From contig OY970120.1 in assembly GCA_963705885.1 (NCBI GenBank), forward strand, positions 186,001-250,000: a stretch of 64,000 bases of DNA, given 5' to 3'. The notes beneath the pieces were generated by a model. It had not been told where the DNA came from. It searched no databases and worked only from the letters and a program-made list of their open reading frames with translations. Of this stretch, positions 16,987 through 24,969 are shown one piece after another. Both the position numbers and the translations under genes were made by a program. Source of the stretch: MFD01275-c22 sp963705885. Its GTDB lineage: Bacteria > Actinomycetota > Actinomycetes > JACCUZ01. Each line of letters starts with the position of its first letter. Position 1 is the first letter of the stretch.

Positions 16987-17804
16987 CCTGCCCCCAGCCA
17001 CCGCTCGCGCAGCGCACCGAGCACGGCGACCGACACCAGGAGCAGGACCAGGGACAGCGCGATGGCCGCGTCGGGGTCGGTCTGCAGCGCGATGTAGACC
17101 TCGAGCGGCATCGTCCGCGTGGTGCCCGGGAAGTTGCCGGCGAAGGTGATGGTGGCGCCGAACTCGCCCAGCGCTCTCGCCCAGCACAGCACCGCGCCGG
17201 CAGCCAGGCCCGGAGCGACCATGGGGAGGGTGACGCGGCGGAACGTGTACCAGCGGGTGGCGCCGAGGGTGGCCGCCGCGTCGTCGAGGCGTCGGTCCGC
17301 GCCGCGCAGCGCGCCCTCGACCGCCAGGACCAGGAAGGGCATCGCGACGAACGCCTCGGCGATCACTACGGCCGCGGTGGTGAACGGCAGCGAGACGCCG
17401 AACCACTCGTCCAGGGGCCGGCCGAGCACGCCTCTCCGGCCAAGCACGCTGAGCAGCGCGACGCCGCCGACGACGGGCGGCAGCACGAGAGGCACGGTCA
17501 CCAGTGCCCGCAGCAACGCCCTGCCGCGGAACGACGACCGGGCGAGGACCCACGCGAGCGGGACACCCAGCAGCACGCAGACCAGCGTCGCGAGGCCGGC
17601 CGAGACGAGCGAGAGGCGCAGCGCGTCGAGCGCTTCGGGACGGGTCAGGGTCTCGGGCAGCGTCCGCCACGGCGCGCGGATCAGCAGGCCCACGACGGGC
17701 AGGAGCAGGAAGAGCAGCGCGAGCACGGCGAAGGGCACCAGGGCGGGCGGCAGGCCGGTGCTGCGCTCCCGACGGCGCGGGCGCAGCGCGGTCAGGGCAC
17801 TCAT
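16983..17804 (-). CDS. modB: Molybdate ABC transporter permease
   Basis: A 273-residue inner-membrane permease with about six membrane segments, beginning PALVPFAVLALLFLLLPVVGLL. The cytoplasmic coupling loop that docks on the ATPase reads DDAAATLGATRWYTFRRVTLPMVAPGLAAG, and the last helices carry GEFGATITFAGNFPGTTRTMPLEVY, typical of ModB. ATG 17804 overlaps the modA stop (ATGA) and its own stop overlaps modC, so the three are coupled. Confidence 0.95.
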   Translation of the reverse strand: MSALTALRPRRRERSTGLPPALVPFAVLALLFLLLPVVGLLIRAPWRTLPETLTRPEALDALRLSLVSAGLATLVCVLLGVPLAWVLARSSFRGRALLRALVTVPLVLPPVVGGVALLSVLGRRGVLGRPLDEWFGVSLPFTTAAVVIAEAFVAMPFLVLAVEGALRGADRRLDDAAATLGATRWYTFRRVTLPMVAPGLAAGAVLCWARALGEFGATITFAGNFPGTTRTMPLEVYIALQTDPDAAIALSLVLLLVSVAVLGALRERWLGAG

Positions 17805-18574
17805 GGCGCGTCGAACCCCGCCGCGGCGAGGGCAGCGGACCCCGCGCGGGAGAGGACCAGCTCGACGAGCTCGCGGGCCGCGCGCGGGTTGGGCGCCGCG
17901 GCGAGGGTGGCGACGAGGTAGTCGTTGACCGCCCGGTCGGCCTCGGGGACGTCGATGCCCGCCGCGGCCGGGCCCGCGGCCTGCACGTCGGTGCGGTAGA
18001 CGAGGGCGGCGTCGACCTCGCCGAGCGTGACCTTGGTCAGCGTGGCCTTGGCGTCCGCCTCCAGCGTGTCGGGCGCCGGTGTCACCCCCGCCGCGGCGAA
18101 GACGGTCGCCGCCGCCGCGCCGCACGGCACCTCCGGCGCGCACAGCGCGACCTTCAGCTCCGCGCGACCCAGGTCGTCGAGACCCCTCACGCCGCCGGGG
18201 TTCCCCGGCGGCACCGCGATCTGCAGCCGGTTGCGGGCGAAGACGGTCGGCTCACCCCGGACGGCGCCCGCCTCGACGACCAGGTCCATCGTCTCGGGGC
18301 TCGCAGAGGCGAAGACGTCGGCGGGCGCGCCCTGCTCGACCTGGGCCGCGAGCTCGGAGCTGGCGGCGAAGCTGAGCTGCACCGTGACTCCCGGGTGGGT
18401 GTCCTCGAAGCGGGCGGCGAGACCGGTGAAGACCTCGGTCAACGACGCTGCGGCCAGCACGGTCACCGTCCCCGTCACGCCGCCGGTGCCGTCGCCCTGC
18501 CGGTCGGCGGCGCCGCCCGTGCAGCCGGTCAGCAGGAGCAGGGCGACGAGCGCGCCGGCCGGACGCGCGCTCAC
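17801..18574 (-). CDS. modA: Molybdate-binding lipoprotein
   Basis: A 257-residue substrate-binding lipoprotein. The signal ends in the lipobox LLTGC with Cys18 as the lipid site. The mature protein has VTVLAAASLTEVFTGLAARFE, the ModA opening strand, and FAASSELAAQVEQGAPADVFASAS, which supplies oxyanion-binding Ser residues. DAALVYRTDV lies in the second lobe. It captures molybdate (or tungstate) for ModBC. Its GTG start overlaps the stop of the regulator upstream (GTGA). Confidence 0.94.
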   Translation of the reverse strand: MSARPAGALVALLLLTGCTGGAADRQGDGTGGVTGTVTVLAAASLTEVFTGLAARFEDTHPGVTVQLSFAASSELAAQVEQGAPADVFASASPETMDLVVEAGAVRGEPTVFARNRLQIAVPPGNPGGVRGLDDLGRAELKVALCAPEVPCGAAAATVFAAAGVTPAPDTLEADAKATLTKVTLGEVDAALVYRTDVQAAGPAAAGIDVPEADRAVNDYLVATLAAAPNPRAARELVELVLSRAGSAALAAAGFDAP

Positions 18575-18972
18575 CGCGGGTCCGCGACCTCGACGACGAC
18601 CGCGGTCGACTTCACCGCGGCGACGGCCAGCACCCCCGGCTCGAGCCCGAGGTCGTCGGCCGCCTCGCGGCTCATCAGCGACACCACCCGGAACGGCCCG
18701 GCCTGCATCTCGACCTGCGCCATGACGGTGTCGCGGGTGACCTTCGTGACGATGCCCCGGAACCGGTTGCGCGCCGACTGCCGCGCCCGGGCGTCCCCGT
18801 CGTCGGAGTCGGCCATCGCCTGCGCGGCGGCGGCGAGCACGCTGCCCTCGACGCCCTGGCGTCCGGACGGGAGCGTCGTCGTCTCGATGCGCCCGGCGTC
18901 GGCCCAGCGGCGCAGGGTGTCGGTGCTGACGCCGAGCAGCTCGGCTGCCTCGCTGATCCGGAATGCGGTCAC
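18571..18972 (-). CDS. HTH-TOBE molybdate-responsive regulator
   Basis: A 133-residue two-domain protein. Residues 1-45 are an excisionase/MerR-like helix-turn-helix (FRISEAAELLGVSTDTLRRWADAGRI). Residues 70-133 are a Mop/TOBE domain (RNRFRGIVTKVTRDTVMAQVEMQAGPFRVVSLMSREA split over two strands), the fold that binds molybdate in ModE. It is the first gene of the mod operon, coupled to modA by GTGA, and is the natural candidate to bind the twin dyads just upstream. It differs from E. coli ModE in its DNA-binding domain. GTG 18972 is chosen because the HTH begins there. Confidence 0.85.
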   Translation of the reverse strand: MTAFRISEAAELLGVSTDTLRRWADAGRIETTTLPSGRQGVEGSVLAAAAQAMADSDDGDARARQSARNRFRGIVTKVTRDTVMAQVEMQAGPFRVVSLMSREAADDLGLEPGVLAVAAVKSTAVVVEVADPR

Positions 18973-18987
18973 GATCCGGAGTCTACG

Positions 18988-19030
18988 CCGCAGGTGCGGC
19001 ATCCAACGTGGGGAACAGCCGCACCTGCGG
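18988..19030. promoter_or_regulatory. Twin dyad operator candidate ahead of the molybdate operon
   Basis: Two near-perfect 12-bp palindromes, CCGCAGGTGCGG (18988-18999) and CCGCACCTGCGG (19019-19030), lie 31 bp apart centre to centre, about three helical turns. Together they also form a 13-bp inverted repeat with a 17-nt loop. They begin 16 bp upstream of the regulator GTG and lie in the gap to the divergent glpX, which fits an autoregulatory operator. A hairpin role in RNA is the alternative. Confidence 0.5.
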
Positions 19031-19138
19031 TTCCGCTAGAGCCCTGCCGGGCCGCGGGACGGGATGTGCGCGGCGATGACTACGATCGACGGACCACCGC
19101 CCGGGGCGCGGACCGACCGGCACGAGGGAGCAGCTGCG

Positions 19139-20182
19139 ATGAGCGAGACGCCCGACTCGACCGAGGTCGCCGAGAGCCTGACGCCCAGCCCGCAGGCGCC
19201 CGACCGCAACCTCGCCCTCGAGCTCGTGCGCGTCACCGAGGCGGCGGCGATGGCCGCCGGCCGGTGGGTCGGTCGCGGCGACAAGAACGGCGCCGACGGT
19301 GCGGCGGTCAACGCCATGCGCCAGCTGATCCACACCGTCACGATGAGCGGCGTCGTGGTCATCGGCGAGGGCGAGAAGGACGAGGCGCCGATGCTGTTCA
19401 ACGGCGAGCGCGTCGGCGACGGCACCGGCCCCGAGTGCGACGTCGCGGTGGACCCGATCGACGGCACCCGGCTGACCGCGCTCGGCATGGGCAACGCGCT
19501 CTCGGTGATGGCGGTCTCGCCACGCGGCTCGATGTTCGACCCGTCGGCCGTGTTCTACATGGAGAAGCTCGTCACCGGTCCCGACGCGGCGGACGTGGTG
19601 GACATCCGGCTTCCGGTCGCCGAGAACGTACGCCGGGTGGCGCGGGCCAAGAAGGAGTCGCCGTCCGACGTCACGGTCGTCATCCTCGACCGGCCGCGTC
19701 ACGCCGAGATGGTCGACGAGATCCGCTCGACGGGCGCCCGCATCACGTTCATCACCGACGGCGACGTCGCCGGCGCCATCATGGCCGCGCGCGAGGGCAC
19801 CGGCATCGACCTGCTCGTCGGCATCGGCGGGACGCCCGAGGGCATCATCGCCGCCTGCGCGATCAAGACGACCGGCGGTGTCATCCAGGGCCGCCTGTGG
19901 CCCAACGACGACGACGAGCGCCAGAAGGCGATCGACGCCGGGCACGACCTCTCCCGCGTCCTCGTCACCGACGAGCTGGTCCGCGGCGAGGACGTCTTCT
20001 TCGTCGCCACCGGCATCACCGACGGCGAGCTGCTCCAGGGCGTGCGCTACCGCGGCGGCGCCGTGCGCACCGAGTCGATGGTGATGCGCTCGCGGAGCGG
20101 GACCCTGCGGACCATCACCAGCGAGCACCGCATCGACAAGCTCCGGGCCTACTCCGCGATCGACTTCGACCGCGCCACCTAG
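19139..20182 (+). CDS. glpX: Fructose-1,6-bisphosphatase class II
   Basis: A 347-residue GlpX, the main gluconeogenic fructose bisphosphatase of actinobacteria. Metal and substrate motifs are visible: [72 protein letters not shown] and [17 protein letters not shown] 19139 is preferred because GAGGGAG lies at 19124-19130; an upstream ATG at 19064 lacks one. It is divergent from the molybdate operon. Its TAG stop lies in CTAG (20179-20182), shared with the likely end of the HPr gene on the other strand. Confidence 0.95.
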   Translation: MSETPDSTEVAESLTPSPQAPDRNLALELVRVTEAAAMAAGRWVGRGDKNGADGAAVNAMRQLIHTVTMSGVVVIGEGEKDEAPMLFNGERVGDGTGPECDVAVDPIDGTRLTALGMGNALSVMAVSPRGSMFDPSAVFYMEKLVTGPDAADVVDIRLPVAENVRRVARAKKESPSDVTVVILDRPRHAEMVDEIRSTGARITFITDGDVAGAIMAAREGTGIDLLVGIGGTPEGIIAACAIKTTGGVIQGRLWPNDDDERQKAIDAGHDLSRVLVTDELVRGEDVFFVATGITDGELLQGVRYRGGAVRTESMVMRSRSGTLRTITSEHRIDKLRAYSAIDFDRAT

Positions 20183-20470
20183 CAGTCGTGCCCCGTGAGG
20201 GGCGACGGCCGACAGGACCGACGCCACCGCGGCCACGGCCTCGTGCGCCTGCTCCCCCGTCGCACGGATGGTGAGCTGCTCACCAGCCCGCACCCCAAGG
20301 CCCATCACGGCCAGGACGCTGTGGGCCGGGACGGCCCGGGCACCGGCGACCAGCTCGACCGTCGCGTCGAACGTCGCGACGAGCGTGGTGACCTGGCCCG
20401 CCGGCCGCGCGTGGAGGTCGGCGGGGAGCACGACCACCACCTCGACGACGAGGTCAGAGCTTGCGGACAT
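20179..20470 (-). CDS. ptsH: HPr family phosphocarrier protein, reading frame disturbed near its 3' end
   Basis: The first 85 or so residues are a clear HPr: [19 protein letters not shown] holds the phospho-accepting His20, and [20 protein letters not shown] is the regulatory-serine helix region. HPr proteins are 85-95 residues. Here the frame has no stop at that point and stays open, antisense to glpX, to 18983. One nucleotide out of frame, a TAG at 20181-20179 would end the protein at a normal 96 residues. An indel in the CCCC or GGGG run near 20190-20203, real or from sequencing, would explain this. The ATG overlaps dhaM by 17 bp. Confidence 0.72.
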
Positions 20471-20858
20471 CGCGCGCCTCCTCGGCCGCCGCCACGACGG
20501 CCTCCAGCGGGAGCCCGGCGGACGCCGCGACCGCCGCGGCCACCGCACCCTCCACGAACGGGGTGTCGACCATGGTCACGGCGTCGGGCAGCGCGTCCGG
20601 GTCCTCGAGGTACGAGCGCGTGGTCAGCACCGAGCTGCCGAGGTCGGGGATCACGACGACTCCCGCTCCTGCGGCCACCTTCTCCACTGCGCGGGCTAGC
20701 GCGTCGAGGCTGGTCCCGAGCCGGCCGTCCTCCGTGCCTCCGACGCCGACCAGGGTCACACCTACGCCGCTGACCTGCGCGGCCACGTCTGCTGCCCCCT
20801 CGGCGAGGGCGCGGCTGTGCGAGATCAGGACGATGCCGACGGTCGGCTGGTCAGTCAT
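20454..20858 (-). CDS. dhaM: Dihydroxyacetone kinase phosphotransferase subunit DhaM (EIIA-Dha domain)
   Basis: A 134-residue stand-alone EIIA-Dha domain. GIVLISHSRALAEGAADVAAQ carries the phospho-accepting His14; LVGVGGTEDGRLGTSLDAL and VVVIPDLGSSVLTTRSYLED complete the fold. It accepts phosphate from HPr and rephosphorylates the ADP bound to DhaL. E. coli DhaM fuses this domain to HPr and EI; here HPr follows at once and EI is encoded separately at 21695. GAGGAT precedes the ATG. It is divergent from the IclR gene with a 67-bp gap holding an operator. Confidence 0.92.
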   Translation of the reverse strand: MTDQPTVGIVLISHSRALAEGAADVAAQVSGVGVTLVGVGGTEDGRLGTSLDALARAVEKVAAGAGVVVIPDLGSSVLTTRSYLEDPDALPDAVTMVDTPFVEGAVAAAVAASAGLPLEAVVAAAEEARDVRKL

Positions 20859-20870
20859 GGCTATCCTCAT

Positions 20871-20894
20871 GGTGTTCGACGATGCTGAACGATG
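20871..20894. promoter_or_regulatory. IclR-type operator, copy 1
   Basis: A 24-nt element of the form GGTGTTCGA-n2-ATG-n2-GAACGATG. It contains the dyad GTTC...GAAC and lies in the 67-bp gap between dhaM (start 20858) and iclR (start 20926). An almost identical element lies upstream of glpF at 25814-25837. Sharing within one metabolic cluster makes it the likely binding site of the adjacent IclR protein. Confidence 0.65.
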
Positions 20895-20925
20895 GTCCGA
20901 TCCTGCGGAGGGTGGGTGAGGTGGC

Positions 20926-21717
20926 GTGATCCAGTCGGTGGACCGGGCCGCGCGCATCCTGCGCGCGCTGGGGTCCGGCATGCCCGGCCGGGGCGTCACC
21001 GAGATCGCCGACCGGCTGGGGCTGGCCAAGCCGACCGTGCACGGTCTGCTGCGCACCCTCGAGCAGTCGGGGCTCGTGAGCCAGGACGTGGGCACCGGCA
21101 AGTACTTCCTTGGACCCGGCGTGCTGCAGCTCGGCAACGCGTTCCTTGCCGGCTCGGAGCTGCGAGCCCGCTCGATGATGCGCGCCTCGGCGCTGTCGCA
21201 ACAGGTGAACGAGGCGGTCTGGGTCACCACCCTGGCCGGTGACGACGTGATGGTGATCCATCACGAGTTCCGGCCCGACGACGCCGTGCAGATCCTGGAG
21301 GTCGGGGCCACCGTCCCGTGGCACGCCTGCGCGCTCGGTCATGCGATCGTCGCATTCCTCGACGAGCACGAGGTCGAGGAGATGCTGGCACAGCCGCTGC
21401 GCGCGCTGACCGGGCGGACCCGCACGGCGCCCGAGGTCCTGCGCAAGGCACTGGCAGGTGTACGGGGCAAGGGCGTGGCGGTCGAGAACCAGGAGGCCAC
21501 CGTCGGAGACGCGGGCATCGCCGCACCGGTGTTCGACCACAGCGGTCACGCGGTGGGGTCCGTCGGCGTGGTCGGTCCTGCCGACCGGCTGCTGACCCGG
21601 GCCGCGAAGGCATCGCTGGGGCGCGCGGTGACGGACACCGCCCGTGCCGTCTCCCGCGAGATGGGTGCGGCGCGGTCGCAGCCGCAGCGCGCGGTCACGA
21701 GGCATGGCCGAGCCTGA
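20926..21717 (+). CDS. IclR family transcriptional regulator
   Basis: A 263-residue regulator. The N-terminal winged helix (SVDRAARILRALGSG, GVTEIADRLGLAKPTVHGLLRTLEQSGLV) is followed by an IclR effector domain: WVTTLAGDDVMVIHHEF, VPWHACALGHAIVAFLDEHEVEEML, GVAVENQEATVGDAGIAAPVFDHSGHAVGSVGVVG. GylR, the glycerol regulator of Streptomyces, is of the same family, so glycerol 3-phosphate or dihydroxyacetone is a reasonable effector guess. GTG start with GAGG upstream. Its 3' end overlaps ptsI by 23 bp, tail to tail. Confidence 0.92.
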   Translation: MIQSVDRAARILRALGSGMPGRGVTEIADRLGLAKPTVHGLLRTLEQSGLVSQDVGTGKYFLGPGVLQLGNAFLAGSELRARSMMRASALSQQVNEAVWVTTLAGDDVMVIHHEFRPDDAVQILEVGATVPWHACALGHAIVAFLDEHEVEEMLAQPLRALTGRTRTAPEVLRKALAGVRGKGVAVENQEATVGDAGIAAPVFDHSGHAVGSVGVVGPADRLLTRAAKASLGRAVTDTARAVSREMGAARSQPQRAVTRHGRA

Positions 21718-23317
21718 CGCTCGCCGCCGAGCCCGAGGAGCGAGCCTGCCCGAACAGCTCAGTACACCGGCCGACCTCGCTCTGCCGGACGAACGCACGG
21801 ACCGCTGCAAGCCGTGAGGGCGCCACGCTGACGGTCCGGACACCGGCTCCCAGCAGCACGGGCAGCACCTGCGGGTCGGCCGCCCCGTCGCCGCAGACGG
21901 AGACGGGGACGCCTGCGGCGGCTCCGGCCCGGACGGTGGCGTCGACGAGGTCGAGGACCGCGGGGTGCAGCGTCAAGGAGGCCGTGAACGTCGGGTCGGT
22001 GCGGTCCAGCCCGAGGGTGGCGGCGGTCAGGTCGTTCGTGCCGAGGGACAGGAAGTCGCTGACCCCGGCGAGGTCCGCGGCGGCCCGTGCCGCTTCGGGC
22101 AGCTCGACCATGGGCCCGAGCGCCGGGACGGCGACACCCTCCCGGTCCGCTGCGCGACGGAGCCGGCGCCGGACGGTCCGCACCTGGTCGGGGCTCACCA
22201 CCATCGGGATCAGGACACGCAGGTCCAGTCCCCTCCCGGCCGCCACGATCGCGGCGAGCTGGGCGTCGAGAGCGTCGGGGTGGGCGAGCAGCCCGTCGAG
22301 CCCGAGAGTCGTCGCGTCGGCGAACGCCGGCCGCTTGTCGTTGGTGAAGTCGAGGAGCCGGACCGTCACGGGCAGCCCTGCCAGCGGCGCGAGCACAGGC
22401 GCGAGGTGCGCCTCGTGCTCGGCCCGCAGGGGCCAGTCGTGAGCGTCCAGGAAGCCCAGCTCGGTGCGGAGCAGGCCGACCCCGTCGCAGCCGGCCCCGA
22501 CGGCCCGGCGGGCCTCGACGCCGGACGCGACGTTGGCCAGCAGCGTCACCCGGGTGCCGTCGACCGTCTCCGCGGGGAGCGCCTGCAGCGCCCGCTCGGC
22601 CTCCGCCGCGGCGGCCCGGTCCGCCGCGAGCACCCGGGCAGCCGTCTGCGCGACGTCGTCGGGCGAGACGACGAGCCGAGCGGCGTCGGCGTCGACGAGG
22701 AGGAGGGTGCCGTCCGCGACCGACCCGACGGGCGCCTGCACGACGAACGGGATGCCCAGCGAGCGGGCCACGATCGCCGCGTGCGAGTTGGCACCTCCGT
22801 GCGCGGAGACCGCGGCCACGACGTGGTCGGCGTGCTCGAGCAGGTCGGGCGCGGTCACCTCCTCGTCCACGAGGACGAAGGAGCCCTCCGGGGCCACGGG
22901 CCGGCTGCCGGTGAGGTGCTCGGCCACCATGCGCCCGACCTGGCGGACGTCGGCGGCCCGGGCGCGCAGCTGCTCCGACTCCAGGGACTCCAGGGTCGCG
23001 GCGTGTCGCTGCGCGACCTCCCGCACCAGCGCGGTGGCGGGCTCCGGCCGCTCGGCCAGCATGAGGGCGGCGACCTCGTCGACGAACGATGGGTCCCGGG
23101 CCATCAGCGCCTCGGCCTCGAGGATGTCGGCCCCGTCGGCCGTCCCCTCGGCGCGGACGGCGGCCGCCAGCTGTTCGAGCCGCAGCGCCGTGGCCGCGAA
23201 CGCGTCCCGCACCTGCGCGACGTCCGCCGCGGCGTCCGCCGTGGGCGGGCGCGGCCGCCAGGCCGGGCCGAGGGCGCTGCCGGGGGCGGCGGCGACGACA
23301 CGGTGGGTCAGGGTCAT
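21695..23317 (-). CDS. ptsI: Phosphoenolpyruvate-protein phosphotransferase (Enzyme I)
   Basis: A 540-residue Enzyme I, slightly shorter than the usual 560-575. The phospho-accepting histidine lies in AVSAHGGANSHAAIVARSLG. The PEP-binding barrel has GVGLLRTELGFL, VTVRLLDFTNDKRP, PMVELPEAARAAADLAG, DFLSLGTNDLTAATLGLDR and the catalytic cysteine in VPVSVCGDGAADP. It starts the PEP to HPr to DhaM relay. The ATG overlaps the dhaL stop (ATGA). No other PTS permease is seen in the window, so it may be dedicated to the Dha system. Confidence 0.94.
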   Translation of the reverse strand: MTLTHRVVAAAPGSALGPAWRPRPPTADAAADVAQVRDAFAATALRLEQLAAAVRAEGTADGADILEAEALMARDPSFVDEVAALMLAERPEPATALVREVAQRHAATLESLESEQLRARAADVRQVGRMVAEHLTGSRPVAPEGSFVLVDEEVTAPDLLEHADHVVAAVSAHGGANSHAAIVARSLGIPFVVQAPVGSVADGTLLLVDADAARLVVSPDDVAQTAARVLAADRAAAAEAERALQALPAETVDGTRVTLLANVASGVEARRAVGAGCDGVGLLRTELGFLDAHDWPLRAEHEAHLAPVLAPLAGLPVTVRLLDFTNDKRPAFADATTLGLDGLLAHPDALDAQLAAIVAAGRGLDLRVLIPMVVSPDQVRTVRRRLRRAADREGVAVPALGPMVELPEAARAAADLAGVSDFLSLGTNDLTAATLGLDRTDPTFTASLTLHPAVLDLVDATVRAGAAAGVPVSVCGDGAADPQVLPVLLGAGVRTVSVAPSRLAAVRAFVRQSEVGRCTELFGQARSSGSAASVRLGHAS

Positions 23318-23967
23318 CCCGGGCCGCCGCCGACGGTGCTGGCCAGAGCGGCGAGCAGCAGCGCCGTGGACGTCGCGCCGGGGTCCTGGTGCCCCACGCT
23401 GCGCGGCCCGAGGTAGCTCGCCCGGCCCTTCAGCGCCTGCATCGGGATGGTCGCCTCCGCCCCCGCCGCGGCAGCGTTGGCCGCGGCGTGGACGGCGGCG
23501 GGGAAGGTCGCCCCGGCGGCCAGCGCCTGCTGGTACGCGCGGACCGCCGGGGCGAGTGCGTCGACCATCGTCTTCTCGCCCTCGGCGGCGGCACCGAGGC
23601 CGACCACCCCGTCGAGGGCCGCCTCGAGGGCGGCACCGAGCAGCTCCGGGCCGACGTCGGGCTCGCTCCCGATCGCCTTCCCGGCCCGGCGGAACGCTGT
23701 CCCGTACAGCGGGCCGGACGCCCCGCCCACCTTCGAGATCAGCGTCCCGCCCACCGTGGTCAGCACCGCACCCGGTGTGTCGGGTGACTTCTCCTCGAGC
23801 GCCACGAGCACCGCGTCGAAGCCCCGGACCAGGTTGATGCCGTGGTCCGCGTCCCCGATGGCGGAGTCGAGGTGGGTCAGATGGTCCTTGTTACGTCGTA
23901 CGTCTTCGGCCGACCGGCCGATCCAGGCGCGGACGGTTGTCGCGTCCACCAGCAGCACCTCTTCCAT
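23314..23967 (-). CDS. dhaL: Dihydroxyacetone kinase ADP-binding subunit DhaL
   Basis: A 217-residue helical-barrel nucleotide subunit. The Mg-ADP cradle is in AIGDADHGINLVRGFDAVL, where the Asp residues hold two magnesium ions; VGGTLISKVGGASGPLYGTAF and GEKTMVDALAPAV are the standard DhaL motifs, and the end has GRASYLGPRSVGHQDPGATS. DhaL passes phosphate from phospho-DhaM to substrate on DhaK. It sits between dhaK (9-bp gap) and ptsI (4-bp overlap). Confidence 0.96.
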   Translation of the reverse strand: MEEVLLVDATTVRAWIGRSAEDVRRNKDHLTHLDSAIGDADHGINLVRGFDAVLVALEEKSPDTPGAVLTTVGGTLISKVGGASGPLYGTAFRRAGKAIGSEPDVGPELLGAALEAALDGVVGLGAAAEGEKTMVDALAPAVRAYQQALAAGATFPAAVHAAANAAAAGAEATIPMQALKGRASYLGPRSVGHQDPGATSTALLLAALASTVGGGPG

Positions 23968-23976
23968 GACGGCTCC

Positions 23977-24969
23977 TCAGCGACCCCACCGCAACGCCGG
24001 GGTCTCCACCGGAGCGTCCCAGAGGTCGGTCAGGTCCGGGGTGAGTCGCAGCACCGTGATCGAGGCACCGGCCATGTCCAGGCTGGTGATGTAGTTGCCG
24101 ACCAGGGACCGCGCGATGGTGGCTCCACGGCCCTGCAGGAACCGGCTGACCTCGTGGAAGGCGACGTACAGCTCGACCAGCGGGGTGCCGCCCATGCCGT
24201 TCACCATCACCGCGAGGTCTCCCGTGAGCGCCATGTCCTCGTCGATCGCGGACAGGGAGAAGTCCACGATGTCGTGCGCGCTGCGCATCGCGCCGCGCTC
24301 GCGGCCCGGCTCCCCGTGGATGCCGACGCCCAGCTCGATCTCGCCCTCCGGCAGGTCGAAGCCCGGCTGCCCCGCGGAGGGTGTGGTGCAGGCGGTGAGC
24401 GCGACGCCGAACGACCGCGACCGCTCGTTCACCTCCCGGGCGACGTCGGCGACCCGCTTCAGGTCGTCGCCGCGTTCCGCGGCCGCGCCGGCGATCTTCT
24501 CCAGGAACACGGTGGCACCCGTGCCCCGCCGGCCGGCGGTGTACAGGCTGTCCTGCACCGCGACGTCGTCGTTGACCACGACCTCGGTGACCTCGATGTC
24601 CTCGTCGGCCGCGAGCTCCGCCGCCATCCGGAAGTTGAGGACGTCGCCGGTGTAGTTCTTCACGATGTGCAGGACGCCGGCACCGCCGTCGACCGCCTTC
24701 GTCGCCTGCAGCATCTGGTCGGGGACCGGCGAGGTGAAGATCTCGCCGGGGCAGGCGGCGTCGAGCATGCCGTGGCCGACGAAGCCGCCGTGGAGGGGCT
24801 CGTGCCCGGAGCCTCCTCCCGAGACCAGTCCGACCTTGCCCTGGACGGGGCCGTCGGCCCGGACGATGATCTTGTTCTCGACGTCGACCGAAAGGCTGGG
24901 GTGTGCCGCCGCGATGCCACGGAGGGCTTCCGTCACGACGTCCTCGGGGGCGTTGATGAGTTTCTTCAT
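23977..24969 (-). CDS. dhaK: Dihydroxyacetone kinase substrate-binding subunit DhaK
   Basis: A 330-residue DhaK. SGGGSGHEPLHGGFVGHGML is the dihydroxyacetone pocket. GVGIHGEPGRERG, near residue 220, contains the histidine that forms a covalent hemiaminal with the substrate carbonyl. VVVNDDVAVQDSLYTAGRRG and VMVNGMGGTPLVELYV are further family motifs. PTS-type DhaK is separate from DhaL, as here; ATP-type kinases fuse the two. The ATG overlaps the glpF stop by 4 bp, showing a single glpF-dhaK-dhaL-ptsI operon. Confidence 0.97.
   Translation of the reverse strand: MKKLINAPEDVVTEALRGIAAAHPSLSVDVENKIIVRADGPVQGKVGLVSGGGSGHEPLHGGFVGHGMLDAACPGEIFTSPVPDQMLQATKAVDGGAGVLHIVKNYTGDVLNFRMAAELAADEDIEVTEVVVNDDVAVQDSLYTAGRRGTGATVFLEKIAGAAAERGDDLKRVADVAREVNERSRSFGVALTACTTPSAGQPGFDLPEGEIELGVGIHGEPGRERGAMRSAHDIVDFSLSAIDEDMALTGDLAVMVNGMGGTPLVELYVAFHEVSRFLQGRGATIARSLVGNYITSLDMAGASITVLRLTPDLTDLWDAPVETPALRWGR

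Noticed and set aside
18983..20178. Long minus-strand open frame continuing from HPr across glpX
   Set aside because: It is antisense to an intact glpX and its composition is that of a shadow frame; only the first 85-95 codons resemble a protein.
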